Shown piece after piece: positions 1 through 11,616 of a stretch of DNA of 64,000 nt (position 1 is the stretch's first letter; the number at the start of each line of letters is the position of its first letter). The notes beneath the pieces were generated by a model that was not told the DNA's origin, ran no database searches, and saw only the letters and a program-made list of their open reading frames with translations. Origin of the DNA: Spinacia oleracea. Its lineage: Eukaryota > Streptophyta > Magnoliopsida > Caryophyllales > Amaranthaceae. The position numbers and the translations under genes are program-made. Location of the stretch: assembly GCF_020520425.1 (NCBI RefSeq), contig NC_079488.1:90005285-90069284 (forward strand), given 5' to 3'.

Positions 1-1335
1 GCCTCGGAAGGTGATACCACTGCCGGCGCCTCTTCGCGGTCTGCTCCTCAGGGACGCGTTGGTGATGTCCCTTAGAAACTCGGGCAGTCGTCTTACTCAG
101 AGTCGGTCGGTTCCAGTTGAGGGCCTCCGAACTTGCGATTTATTTTCTCCCTTTTTGCCTCGGTGCTGCGTTGTACTTTAATAATTTCTTTTTGCTTTCC
201 TTTAGTACTTCGGTAAGCCGATGTTTTGTCTGTTGATGGCTGCCGAATTTAGCTTTTTCTTTTGGTCATTTTGCTTTCAATCTTTGAGGACTCCTCGGGC
301 TGTGCCGAGATTTAGTTGGTATGATTGTACTTGTCCCCCCCAAATATTGAATAAAAAATGACTTTGCTGTTTCGTACACTACCGAAGTATCTGCTTTTGA
401 ATCCACCGTTTTTCTAAGTTGTTTCCTCGTTTGCGAGCTTTCCCAATCCGCAGGTTTTCTAAGACTCGTTTCGAGTCTTGCTTAGGCTCTGCGGGTGGAT
501 TCGGTAGCTCTGGACTCTTAGTCTTTGATTTCCTTGGAGTTTCGCTTCCGAGCTCTTCAGATCCGTGGATCTGTTTTGAGAGTGCTTTTGAGCTTTTTAA
601 CGTATGTAGATGTGTTCAGAGTCTGCTTTTGATCTCTTCAGATCCGTGGATCTGTTGAGTCTGCTTTTGAGCTCTTTTAATGTTTGTAATGTTTAGAGTC
701 TGCTTCTGAGCTCTTCAGATCCGTGGATCTGTCGAGTCTGCTTTTGAGCTCTTTTAATGTTTGTAGACATGTTTAGAGTCTGCTTCTGAGCTCTTCAGAT
801 CCGTGGATCCTTCGAGTCTGCTTTTGAGCTCTTTTAATGTTTGTAGACATGTTTAGAGTCTGCTTCTGAGCTCTTCAGATCCGTGTGGATCCGTCGAGTC
901 TGCTTTCGAGCTCTTTTAATGTCTACTTCTGCTCTTCCGACTTCTTGTGGTTCGAAAACCTGGGCAAGAAATCGCAAGTCTGACTTAGCTATGAGTTTCG
1001 GGGATCCGTGGATCTGAGCCTAACTCTTTATAGTTGTTCGAGACTTTTTTTGCGAACGGAATGTCCCTGGGTACCGCGAATCCGAGGGTTCTGGACGGTA
1101 CCTTGCGGGTTGTTTCGAATTAGCTATTTCTTGGGCCTTTTGACCCCAGGAAATGGCTACTTCGGGTTGTTTTTAGCTTCGGATTGATCAGATCCGAAGT
1201 TGCATGTATTCGTATGAAAACATAGTGACAGAAAAATAAAAAAGACATAGGGATATGTTTAATGAAACACATGGTGCCAGTGGCTTTCCTCTTCTCATTA
1301 AACGACTTACTTGGAATACAAAAGGAGGGGTGAGA
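1..1335 (-). other. Non-coding 3' part of the Tat element
   Basis: No convincing reading frame is present between the integrase end and the window edge. Apart from the 80-bp tandem array, the stretch is T-rich on the plus strand with a C-run near 335. It is taken as the untranslated 3' region that leads to the polypurine tract and 3' LTR outside the window. Confidence 0.7.
545..925. repeat. ~80-bp tandem repeat in the 3' part of the Tat element
   Basis: The motif GATCCGTGGAT recurs at about 560, 641, 718, 798 and 878, giving a period of 77-81 bp and roughly four and a half copies. Each unit also carries GAGTCTGCTT and GAGCTCTT. A further lone motif copy lies near 1003. The array sits between integrase and the missing 3' LTR, a place where Tat/Ogre elements are known to carry tandem repeats. 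Confidence 0.85.
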
Positions 1336-4300
1336 TCATACAAAATATTTCTTGAGAACATCGGCATTCCAATGGTTCTTCAAGATGGTTCCATCTAACT
1401 GTTTAAGCATAAAGGTGCCAGTCCTCTTTTCAGAGTGGATGATGTATGGTCCTTCCCATGTTGCCGAGAGTTTTCCGTGGATCTTTCCCTTCTGAACCGC
1501 AGCAGCATTTCTGAGCACTAGATCACCGATCTTTAGAGGTCTGGCATTGACTCTTCGGTTGTAGTGTTTGCTGACTCTTTGCTGATAGGCTGCGTTGAGA
1601 GTTCTGGCTTCGTCCCGAGCCTCATCTAGTAGATCCAAGGATTCGGACAGAAGTTGATTGTTGCTTTGCCCATGGATTCCATCATACTTGTTGTATGCTT
1701 GGACCCTTAAGCTTTCTGTTCTGATCTCTACAGGGATGACAGCTTCGGAACCGTAAACCAAGTGGAAGGGTGTTTGTCCTATGGCTTCTTTCTCGTTGGT
1801 CCGAAGGGACCAGAGTGTCCCAGGGAGCTCCTCTAGCCATTTGCTTTTTTCGTTCTCAACCCTCTTCTTGAGTGCATTGAGGATGAGTTTGTTTGCGGCT
1901 TCGGCTTGGCCATTTCTCTGAGGATGGCACACTGCTGAGTAGGCGAGGTGGATACCGAACTGTTTACACCATCTTTGCAGTGGTGTGTTGTCGAATTGCT
2001 TCCCATGGTCAAAGACCATTAGCCTCGGTATCCCGAACCTTGTGATGATATTTTGCCAAATGAACTTGCGGACCTGCTGCTCCGTGATGGATGAGACTGC
2101 CTCGGCCTCAATCCACTTACTGAAGTAGTCGACCCCTACAATCAGCCACTTCTTCTGATTCACAGCCGAAGGGAACGGACCGATGATATCCAAAACCCCA
2201 TTGTGCGAATGGTAAAGGGTAGAGTGTTGCTTGCAGGGTTTGGGCTGGCTGGTGGATTGCAGGTGCGAACTTTTGGCATTTCTCACATTTCCTTGTCAGC
2301 GCCTTTGCTTCGGACACCATGGTGGGCCACCAGAATCCGACCCTTAGTGCCTTGTGTGTCAGTGCCCTGCCTCCGATGTAATTTCCACATATGCCGAGGT
2401 GGATTTCCCTGAGGATATAATCGGCACCGGTTGGGCCTACACACTTCAGCAGTGGGGCTGAGAATGACTTCCTCATGAGCTCTCCGTTGGCGTCAATGAT
2501 GAACCATTGGTTGAATCTTTTCAGCTTCCTTGCTTGCAGCTTGTCTTCGGGAAGTTCTCACCTCTCTTTGTACGCAATGACTGCGTCCATCCAGCTCGGT
2601 TATGGACGCACATTGCACACTGTGGGGGGTGGCATGTCAATGCTTCTTTCTTGGTGTACTTCCACATGGACTGACCTGTTTAGGTCGGTGAGCGTTGAGC
2701 TTGCAAGTTTGGATAGTGCATCTGCTTGTGCGTTCTGACCTCGGGGGATGAGTATGACTTCGAAGGATCTTAACTTTGACGTTAAGGATTTGATTTTTGC
2801 TAGGTAAGCTGTCATGCTTGGCCATTTGGTCTCATACTCCCCTCGGATCTGGTTGGCTACGAGCTGAGAATCAGTCTTGAGACAAACATGTTCGGCTTCC
2901 AGAGATAAGCACAACTCTATTCCTGCGATTGCGGCCTCATATTCGGCCTCATTGTTGGTTGCTTTGAAACCGAACTTTAGGGCGTACTCTATGCTCTTTC
3001 CCACTAGGGTACCTTCCATGTCTTTTTGGTGTCATCTAGCATTTCCTAATATGAGCATTCGGCCAAGAAGTCTGCGAGCGCTTGCGCTTTAATGGCCGTC
3101 CTTGGTTGATACTTGATCCCAAACTCAGATAGCTCGAAAGCCCATGCAGCCAATCTTCCCGATCTCTCTATTTTGTCTAGTAATTTCTCCAGTGGTTGGT
3201 CAGTTAGCACCACTATTTGATGGGAATCGAAATAGGATCTCAGTTTCCGAGCTGCTACCACCACCGCGTATGCTACTTTCTCAATGAGCGGGTACCGAGT
3301 TTCGGCGTCTGTCAGGGTTCGGCTGGTAAAATAGATTGGTTTTTGTTTCTTTTCCTCCTCCCGAAGGAGCACTGTGCTTTTAGTTCCGGGGCTGACTGCG
3401 ACGTACAAGTACAGATTTTTCCCTTCTTTCGGCCTGGCTAGCGTCGGCAGTTGAGCTAAGTGAGCCCTGAGTTGCTGGAATGCGTCTCTTTGCTCTTGTT
3501 CCCATGTCAACTCGGGGTCCACTTTCCTCGGGACGCCTTTCTTTTTGATGGGTTCTGCTTCTAGGTTTGAGAGCTTTGAAGAAGGGTGCCCCTTTATCCG
3601 AAGCTTTCGATATGAATCTCGACAGTGCGGCTAACCTGCCCGTTAGTCTCTGCACGTCTCTCTTTGTCTTCGGCTCGGGCTAATCTAGTGCAGCCTGGAC
3701 CTTGTCCGGGTTCTATTCCCCTTTCGCTCACCATGAATCCGAGGAATTTCCCTGACTTTACCGCGAAGACACATTTCTTCGGGTTTAATTTCATGTTGTA
3801 TTTCCTCAGGTTGGCGAAGGTCTCAGCCAAGTCTTTGACGTGATCTTCTTCTTTCACGCTTTTTACTATGGAATCGTCCACATAAACCTCGACGTTCCTT
3901 CTCTTTTGATCGGCGAATACGTGATCAACTAGTCTTTGGTAGGTGGCTCCGGCATTTTTCAATCCGAAGGGCATCATTCTGTAGTTGAATACTCCCATGC
4001 TCGTGATGAAGGCGGTCTTCGCTCTATCGTCAGGGTGCATGAACACTTGGTGGTAACCTGAAAAGGCGTCCATGAATCTCAGCAATGCATGGCTACTGGT
4101 TGAGTCCACTAGCTGATCTATCCTCGGGAGGGGATAGCAGTCTTTTGGGCAGGCTCGGTTCAGGTCAGTGAAATCGACGCACATGCGCCATGAGCCATTC
4201 GCTTTCTTGACCATGACCACATTGGCCAACCACTTGGGGTACATGCATGGCTCGATGAAGCCAGCCTCTTGTAGTTTCTTTACTTCTTCGGCTATAGCAT

Positions 4301-5165
4301 TGTTTTTCTCCAAGGAGTAGTTTCTTTTCTTCTGTTTGATTGGTCGAGCTTCGGGACTGCGTCCAGCTTGTGACAGATCATCTTCGGATCTATCCCTGAC
4401 ATGTCAGCCGCCGACCACGCGAAGATGTCTCTGTGATCCCTTAGCAATTGGATCAACTCTATTCGAAGTCCCGAGCCTAGGCCTCTGCCTATTCGGACAC
4501 TTCTGTCTGAACCATCCTCTATGGGAATGTCTTCCATTTCTTGGTCTGGTTCGGGGGAAAGGGTCTCTGGTCGAGCATCAACCTCTGCGGGCTTTACCAG
4601 ACTGCTCGGCTCTGCCTTTCTCCTCTTGGCATCTTTTTCTCCACCTGGGGGAGGGCTCTTCTCATCTTCGTCCTCAGGACTGTCTCCTAGCTTCGGCTTT
4701 CGGATAGCCGTGTGACAGGTTGACCTTGCCACCTCTTGGTCGCCTTTTATCCGCTCGGCGAAGCCTGCATCCGAGACGTACATCATCATCTGATGGTATG
4801 TGGGTGGTACTGCTTGTATTTTGTGGATCATGGTTCGTCCCATGATGACGTTATACACCGAGTCATAGTCCATCACCAGGAATTCTTCTCGGACGTTTCT
4901 CGCCGCCAGGCCTTGGCCGATTGTGACGGGTAGGGTGATCTTTCCTCGGGGAATAGCTGCGGATCTGTTGAATCCGATCAGTGGGTAGCTGACCTTGGTC
5001 AGTGACTCTTCTCCCTCTTCGAGGATGAGCTGCTCGAATCAGTTCCTGAAGATGATATTGACGGCGCTTCCTCCATCGACTAGTACTCTGTGGACATTGT
5101 GGTTGTTGAGATCCATTTCGATCACCAACGGTCGTCATGTTTGTACTGGGTCCCGAGGCAGTCAT
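1336..5165 (-). pseudogene. Tat pol region (PR, RT, RNase H, aRNase H, integrase)
   Basis: Domains in minus-strand order: protease-linked segment with the family-typical IMGRTMIHKIQAVPPTYHQ (about 4290-5165); reverse transcriptase with WRMCVDFTDLNRACPKD, GYHQ, FGLKNAGATYQRL and YVDDS (3594-4313); gypsy-type RNase H (3046-3522); a second RNase H with ATNNEAEYEA and an LKTDSQL block (2600-3019); integrase with an HHCC finger ending CEKCQKFA (2117-2476) and a catalytic core with GVDYFSKW and HPQRNGQAEA (1336-2286). The polyprotein would replicate and insert the element. The copy is broken, with several breaks. Confidence 0.9.
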
Positions 5166-6994
5166 CAGCAGTGAAGGTCATGTTCGGGGGAGTTGGCTGA
5201 TTTTCCCCAACATTGCTGAAGTTGACTCGGTGGGAGAGAGCTCTTAAGTGTTTCTTGCTGGCGTGGCCGGACCTCTGTCCTCCGAACACCGCGAGAATTG
5301 GTTTCTTCTTTTGCCCCTCGGTCTCATGGACTCTTCTCTGGGCTTGCTCTTGTTGCTTTTCAGATGTTGCTTTCTCTTTTTCTTCCCTCTCCGTTCTACG
5401 GTCGAGCAAGTATTGCTTTAGGTAGCCTCGGCGGATGAGGTACTCGATGTTGTCCTTCAGCGAGTTGCATTCTTCAGTGGTTTGGCCGAAGTCATCGTGG
5501 AACTCACACCACTTGTTCTTGTTCCTACGGAGAGGGTTGGATCTGAGCTTGTCTGGTAGCTTCCACTTTTCATCATCTTTGTGGAGATTGAAAATTTCTC
5601 TTCTGGGTATGGCGAGTGGAGTGTAGTTGGTGTATTTGGGTTGAAATTCACCCTTTTTCCCATCCTTATTTGGGCTCGCCTCTCTCGCACCCACCTTCTC
5701 TTTCCCCTTTCTCGAGTTGCCCTCGGGCTTACTCTGATTTGTTTTGTTATCTTTCGGATCTGAGGATCCTCTTAGCCTTGCTGCGGCCTTGTTGAACTCT
5801 TCTGTTCTGATGAACGCATCTTCCATTTGGAACACGTCCGCTATCTTGGAGGGGTTTTTCATTGTCAGTTTATCTCGGAATTTTTCCTCCCGTAGTGCGT
5901 GCTTCAAAGCGAAGATTGCCACGTCTGGCTGCAGGTTCGGAATGTTGGTGGATTCCTTCATGAATCTGGCCATGAAGTCTCGCAGGCTCTCATCCCTTTC
6001 TTGCTGTATAGAAGTTAGCTTGGCAGTGGTTCGTTCTGGACGATTGTTGCACACGAACTGCACACAGAACCTTTTCTTCAGCTTCTTCCAACTTTTGATC
6101 GATCCCTTCGGCAGCGATCTGAACCATTCTCTTGCAACTCCTGTCAGCGTGGTTGGGAAGTATTTGCACCAACAGGCTTCGGAGTAAGGACTCAGAAACA
6201 TCTGTTGTTCATAGGAGATGACGTGATCCCTCGGATCCGTAATCCCGTTGTATGTCAAGTGTGCTGGCAGCCTCACTTTAGGGATTGTCTCCATGACAAT
6301 GTCGTTCGAGAATGGGGACGATGCTGGAGTCATGATCCTCTTTCCTAGCCTCGCCCTGATACCTTCGCTCTTCGAGTTCCCTCTAAGGGATTGCTCGGGG
6401 GCGTGTAGGGGGCTAGGAGTTCGGTCACTTCTCCTTCTCCTTCTCGACTGGCCACTGCCTTCGGGTTGTCTATTGGACCCACAGGGACTACCCGCCTATC
6501 ATGAACCGAAGGTCGCAGTCTGCTATGGACCGAGCTTCGGATCCGAGTGCGATCACTTACTCCGCTTTGGAGAGCTTGCGGTGTTGGAGACGGTGTGCGC
6601 ACTGTGGCTGCTGTGCAGCTCTCTGCTGCGTATCCCACGTGCTCTCTCTCCACCTTGTCATTAGGTGCGTTCCTGACATTGTGGAGAGATCTTGCTCGGG
6701 TCTCACATTGTTCTCGTCAGTCGAGGGCATATTCAGAAATACCTGTCGCCTAGCTCTCCTCGCTTCTCGTCGTGCTGCTGTCTGGGCTTGTTCTTTCTCG
6801 TTGAAGAGGAAGTTCTGCATGATGGTCATGGCCGCAGCGAGCTCTTCTCGAGAAGCGAGTGGTCTGCTGGTCGTGGCGGTGGTCCTTGTTGGCTGCGATC
6901 TCGCCACTGAGTGCAGCTGTTCACCTCCATCGGATTTCGAATCCGTTTGGACAAGGACATCTCCCACCTGGTTGTCATTGTTGGGAATTTCCAT
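5122..6994 (-). pseudogene. Tat gag region
   Basis: A Retrotrans_gag domain is visible (motifs GVAREWFRSLP and SLRDFMARFMKE), followed by a basic, charged linker. An N-terminal stretch beginning at the ATG at 6994 (MEIPNNDNQVGD) precedes it in another frame. Gag would form the particle core. The region is broken and is treated as a fossil. Confidence 0.85.
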
Positions 6995-7060
6995 TTTTTT
7001 CGTGAAAAGTGAAGTGTTTTTCGAGCTTTCAAGTGTTCGTCCCCACAGACGGCGCCAAAT

Positions 7061-7492
7061 TGTTCCGGTGTTGAAGTGGGTGAAACAATGGGATTCGAAT
7101 GAAGACCCTTTCGTATGTGATGAAGATCTTGCTAGCTCGAATGTGTCGTGTCCAAATCAACCTGCATAATAAACAAGTTACTAGTCTCGGGGGTGTTTCC
7201 GAGGAAAGCCCACTCCGATGCCTAAGTAATAACAATGCTCGGATTCTAGAGAAAGAAGTTCTCTAGAAGAGTAGTCTTAAGGCGTGAAATGGACATACCT
7301 TGGTAAGTGAGCCCTGGCGGCTTATTTGCGTTTGTATAATAAATCCCCTTAGGTTATTTATTGCAAGTGGGCCTTGGACCTTGGTTGGCGGGTGAATAGC
7401 TTTTATGACTGTAGTGGGTTTGATGTTGTTGTTGTGAGCCCTTGGGCTTTGGACTTAATGGCCCAATCGATATTCGATTGGGAGCCCAAACA
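7061..7492 (-). repeat. 5' LTR of the Tat element with adjacent primer-binding site
   Basis: The 432-bp LTR runs TGTTCCGG to CCCAAACA on the plus strand, so both ends obey the TG/CA rule. Directly inside it, minus-strand TGGCGCCGTCTGTGGGGA (7040-7057) matches the primer-binding site seen in Tat/Athila elements. The outer end carries a near-palindrome, CCCAATCGA-TAT-TCGATTGGG (7462-7482). The 5 bp outside are GATAA; the partner duplication lies off-window. Confidence 0.8.
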
Positions 7493-7882
7493 GATAATAT
7501 ATGTTTTAAAATGTGAACTTTTAATCTTGGCTAGTAAGAGAAGTAATTGATGGTTAAAATCATGCTTTTAAAAGGGTGTAAGGCCAAAGTGGCAAAGTAA
7601 TTTGAAAAGTAACATACAACTAATATTAGTGGCTAAGTAATTTGGAAAGTAACAAAACCCAATTATAATGATAATGATTAAAGTTGTATGTTAAGATGAA
7701 CTATTTAAACGGATTTCCATGAAAGATAAAAAAGAAGACGAAGAGAAAACAAGAAACAAATTGTCTGAAATTTATTATACTAACTCATACACAAAAGCTT
7801 AATCGGAGAAGCACCAAAATTTACACAACATAGCAAAAGCAAAACTTAGGTACAGAAACATTATAAATACAGCATCTCCAGG
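7493..7882. other. Spacer between Tat LTR and vicilin-like gene
   Basis: No gene is seen. The part next to the stop codon is the likely 3' UTR of the minus-strand vicilin-like gene: a minus-strand AATAAA lies at 7771-7776, about 107 bp past the stop. The rest is AT-rich. Confidence 0.5.
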
Positions 7883-9197
7883 TTACTCGAAGCCCATGAT
7901 CATTTCAGGACCTAAGGTCCTCATAAACTTGGGCACCTTTTCGATCCCCGGTTTCTCCTTCTCCTGCTCTTTAGATTCCGGCTTCTTTTCCTGTGAGCTC
8001 TGTTCCTTCTCCTCAAACTCCCTCGTATCACCTGAAGCAGCAGATGGAGACGGTAGTATGAGAGCCTCTCTCTGAGCATCTACTATCTCATTATACCTGT
8101 CCTCTGTCAGACCAAAAGCAGTAGCAAATTCTGGACCTCGCATGCTTCTCAATATAGAGCTCGCACCTACTAAGAACTGAGGCCGATTCCTATGTGCTGA
8201 GGTTGTGAACCCGAAGAATTCAAACGAACCAGATCGAGAAGCAATCTGACAGAACGGGAAGTATCTCGGGATCCAAAATACGTCACCTTCTTTTACATTG
8301 GTATTCATTGCTGATGTACCATTAGGATACACAACTTGGATAGTTCCAACCCCGGATAATACGACGCCGTATTCTGTTGCCATGGGGTTTACATGGGGTG
8401 CCATCATTGACCCCTTCAAAGTTCAAACACACAGATAGATACAGACATCATTCAATACAGATTTGCATAACTTAAAAGGATCAATTAATTAAGTTAAGAA
8501 GAAGAAGAAAGTTACCGCAGTGAGGTTGACAAGGTAAACTCCGATGCCAGATTTCTTAAGAGGTTTATACTCATGCTTATCAACGGCAATACTCCAACCA
8601 TAATTGTTTCTGTAACTAGGTTCTCGATCAAGAAGATTGTATGAGTCTGGGCTTGAACCTGTTCGTGTATCACCCTTCTTTTCCCCTTTTTTGTTTTCAC
8701 TCCCGATTAGAGAATCAAATATGTTCCACCAAGACTTCCTGGGTTCTTCTTCTTCTTCTTTCTGTTCACCAGATTCTGCTACCGTCTTTAGACGTTCTAA
8801 TCTCTCTTCTCCCTTGACTTTCAGAAAATTCGCCCACAAACTAGGCGAATGGGTAGTATCAGCAAATATGATTGGTCCTGCATCTTGCCCTGTCATAAAC
8901 CCCCTCAACTCTCCAATGGAGACCTACAAATTAAATACAAAAGTAAGAAATATTCACTTTGGTGCACAAAAACAAAAGTAATGAATAAAGTAAGAGATTG
9001 AAAAACAGAATGCTGACATTGAAGGCAGTGGAAAGAGTTTCGGGATCAAATCCAGCTAACACTGACACCGGATTGGTTCCGCCTCCAATGAAGAAAGACT
9101 GCCAAAATAAATAAGAGAAATTTACAAAGTGTATTATCATATATATAAATGGATGAAAACATAGATACAACTCCTCCAGGATCCAGCCTCGAGGATG

Positions 9198-9228
<31 letters not shown>

Positions 9229-10071
9229 GTACCTGAAAAGTAGAGAAACCCAGGCCTTCGGAGGGGTCAATGCTACAAATGATATGAAGCCTTTGAGTCT
9301 CCCCGGTGTTAACAATATAGAAAGTTGAACCAGCTGGTATTCTGTACACATCTCCCATCTTTAGTTGCCTTTCTGATAATTCATCATCATATATGAATCC
9401 AAGTTTTGCTTCACCTGAACATTTTTTTAAAATTACATTATCAACATCATATCACAATCAATTATGATGGACATATCAACATGACAATCAACTAGAAAGA
9501 AGGAGAGAGAGAGAGAGAGAGAGAGAAGAATATATATACCTCTACGTAAGAAGATAATCAAGGAAGAATCCAAGTACTGAGGAACAAAGAGTGAACGTGG
9601 TTCCATAGTAATAAAACCAATATCAAGTGGATTCTCAACAATTTTTCCACCATACCCTCTTACAACCCTCATTTCCCCTGCTTGGGTACTTATCACCTTC
9701 TTTGAATCTCTTAACACAAACATCCCTTCCCCCCCTCTCCCTCCCGGCCGATACGGTTCCGGTCTCGGCTTTGGCCGTGGCTGCCTTCCTCTCTCTTCTT
9801 CTTCTTGTTCCTCCTCGTCCTCATCCCACTTTCGCCTTCCCCTCTCCTCCTCCTCCTCCTCTTCCTCCTCCCAACTCCTGCGGTGTCGACGCTCCTCCTC
9901 CGCCGTTTTCTCCCTCCTCCTCCAATCCTCTTCCTTAGCTCTCCTCTCTTCCTCCTCCGGCGACATCAACTCCCTCTCTCTCCTCCTCTCTTCATAAGAC
10001 TGGCTTACCACCACCTGCATGGCGTAGCAAACCACCAGTGCCACCAACAATACACCTTTTAACCTTCCCAT
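7883..10071 (-). CDS. Vicilin-like seed storage protein (At2g28490-like, bicupin)
   Basis: Five exons join in phase to 577 residues: 9540-10071, 9233-9414, 9018-9098, 8516-8923, 7883-8413. All borders are GT/AG. Residues 1-24 form a signal peptide (MGRLKGVLLVALVVCYAM...). Residues 27-115 are an Arg/Glu-rich region with a run of glutamates. Two cupin domains follow: EMRVVRGYGG to VPQYLDSSLIIF then MGDVYRIPAGSTFYIVNTG, and second GVYLVNLTAGSMMAPHVNP to EGDVFWIPRYFPFCQIAS. These segments match the At2g28490 group closely. Vicilins are 7S globulins delivered to protein storage vacuoles in seeds; this branch is less abundant and some members may have other roles. The ATG at 10071 is preferred over an upstream in-frame Met because the signal peptide starts there. 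The tail is Glu/Lys-rich. Confidence 0.93.
9194..9228. repeat. (GATGAAT)5 microsatellite in vicilin intron 2
   Basis: Five perfect copies of the 7-bp unit lie 4 bp from the donor-side border of exon 2. Confidence 0.95.
9503..9526. repeat. (GA)n microsatellite in vicilin intron 1
   Basis: Twelve uninterrupted GA units lie close to the intron 1 donor at 9539. Confidence 0.95.
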
Positions 10072-10132
10072 TTCTTCTCCTTGCTTTGTTTGTTTGAGTG
10101 AGTGTAAGGAAAGGTAGAGAGCTACACTGGTG

Positions 10133-10185
10133 CTATATAATGGAGAAAATACGAGTGCTAGCACTTGTCACGTGTCTGTCATGCA
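10133..10185 (-). promoter_or_regulatory. Seed-type core promoter: TATA box, G-box/ABRE, RY motif
   Basis: A minus-strand TTATATAG (10133-10140) lies about 62 bp upstream of the start codon. About 29 bp further upstream is CACGTG (10169-10174) in the context GACACGTGAC, a G-box with ABRE core. CATGCA (10180-10185), an RY element, follows directly. In seed storage genes this pair is bound by bZIP factors and by B3 factors of the ABI3/FUS3/LEC2 group. Function here is inferred from motif and position. Confidence 0.75.
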
Positions 10186-10868
10186 GAAAATAACAGGGTT
10201 CGCTGTCAAGTTTTTACAAAGGACACTGGTTGTGTACTGAAACAAAGATTAAAACAATTTTAAACTACGATTTCTTAGATTATGTTTAGCGAACAACATG
10301 ACTTCAAATTTCAACCAAGTAAAATTAACCCCAAAACCAGAAATATTTTAACATGTTCATTTGGCAAAAACAAAATATTTAGGAGTATTCATCACTTTTC
10401 CACCGTCTTTTTTCAAAAATAAAATAAAAATAATAATAATAATAATATTGTTTATGATCACATATTCATCACTCCTTGCATTTTTCATTAGGCGTTCATA
10501 AACACCAAATTTTGTATGATTTCATTATCTCTCATCATTTCTCTCATCTTTCTGCCCATTCTATACGTAATACTACCTCTTTTTCATAATAAATTTACGA
10601 TTTCTATTTACATAAATATTAAGATAAAAATAGAAATATTAGTTGAATATAATAAATATGGACAAAGTAAAAAAAATGCGTAAAAAGGGAAATGAATATA
10701 AGGAAAAATTGAATAAAGTGAAAGAAATTGAGGGAAAATTTATAAATATTATGGGATAAGAAGAGTAAGTAGTAAATTTCCATATCAAAAAATAGAATAA
10801 AACAAAGTGAAAATATCATTTTAAAACGGATGCAATAGTTTCAATCTCTTACTTTTGCTTTTTTCATA
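10186..10868. other. AT-rich intergenic stretch
   Basis: No gene is supported. A short (AAT)n run lies at about 10427-10450. The distal promoter of the vicilin-like gene would lie here. Confidence 0.5.
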
Positions 10869-11092
10869 GGAAATTTGTCAATTACTATATAGATTGTTAA
10901 AGAGTTTGACAATTACTACTATACCTAGGTTGCTAAAACTTGTCTATTAAAACCTAGCTTTCTAATTAATGTCAATTATATTGGCAATTTTTTCGGCTAA
11001 TGGTTAGAAAGGTCATTAGCCATCAATGGTTAGAAAGGTTGGTAATAATAGACCATTTCTAACAACCTAGGTAGTAATTGACAAATTTTCCC
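10869..11092. mobile_element. Small MITE-like inverted-repeat element
   Basis: The left end GGAAATTTGTCAATTACTA and the reverse complement of the right end GGAAAATTTGTCAATTACTA match over about 30 bp, including the CCTAGGTTG block further in. The terminal GGGAAA-type sequence resembles MULE MITEs. No clean target duplication is seen, and there is no coding capacity. Confidence 0.6.
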
Positions 11093-11616
11093 TATTTATA
11101 ATTGGATGTTGCATGAGTATATTGGTTAGGATAAATGCTGTTTTGATACGATGAATTATTACGGCGTCCAAATTATCTTCAATTATCATCATACGCAGGT
11201 GTAAACAAAACGTCTATAACAATTGCACCATATTTATTATTTATTATTTATCAATGATTCTCGAAGTCTCACCATCCCTGGCACAAAGTTGTATGTTAAA
11301 AAATGCAATCTAAATCAACATCTACTATAATAAAAGTTTAATCGTCTGCTTTACAAGAATGAATTGCCTATTAAAGCTAATAAGAAAAACTATTACAACC
11401 ATTGGCTTGATTTGTATAATGGACATGAATTCCTAGCAGATTTCAAAGTGTTACTTCCTGGGGCACATGCATCCAACAAAGTTGTTTTTGTGCTGAAAAT
11501 ATTGATATGTTGCTCATCCATATTAATATGACTTTCAACTACGCAAAAATAAGATAATTAATAGGTCGATAAACAAATAAAAAAAAATCCAAACATAAAC
11601 TAAAGACTGCCTACCT
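11093..11616. other. Spacer downstream of EXO5
   Basis: No gene is seen. The part next to 11617 is the probable 3' UTR of EXO5. Confidence 0.4.

Larger units (their letters stand above)
1..7492 (-). mobile_element. Tat-type (Retand/Ogre-like) Ty3/gypsy LTR retrotransposon, cut by window edge
   Basis: Read on the minus strand the order is 5' LTR, primer site, gag, protease, reverse transcriptase, RNase H, a second archaeal-type RNase H, integrase, then a long non-coding 3' part. The extra RNase H after the normal one is the hallmark of the Tat lineage. The 3' LTR is not seen, so the element continues left of the window. The pol region is spread over several reading frames, so this copy is broken with several breaks. 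Its right LTR border lies about 390 bp from the stop codon of the vicilin-like gene. Age cannot be judged because only one LTR is visible. Confidence 0.9.

Noticed and set aside
9627-9938. Pro/Ser/Leu-rich plus-strand frames
   Set aside because: They are antisense to the Glu/Arg-rich exon 1 of the vicilin-like gene.
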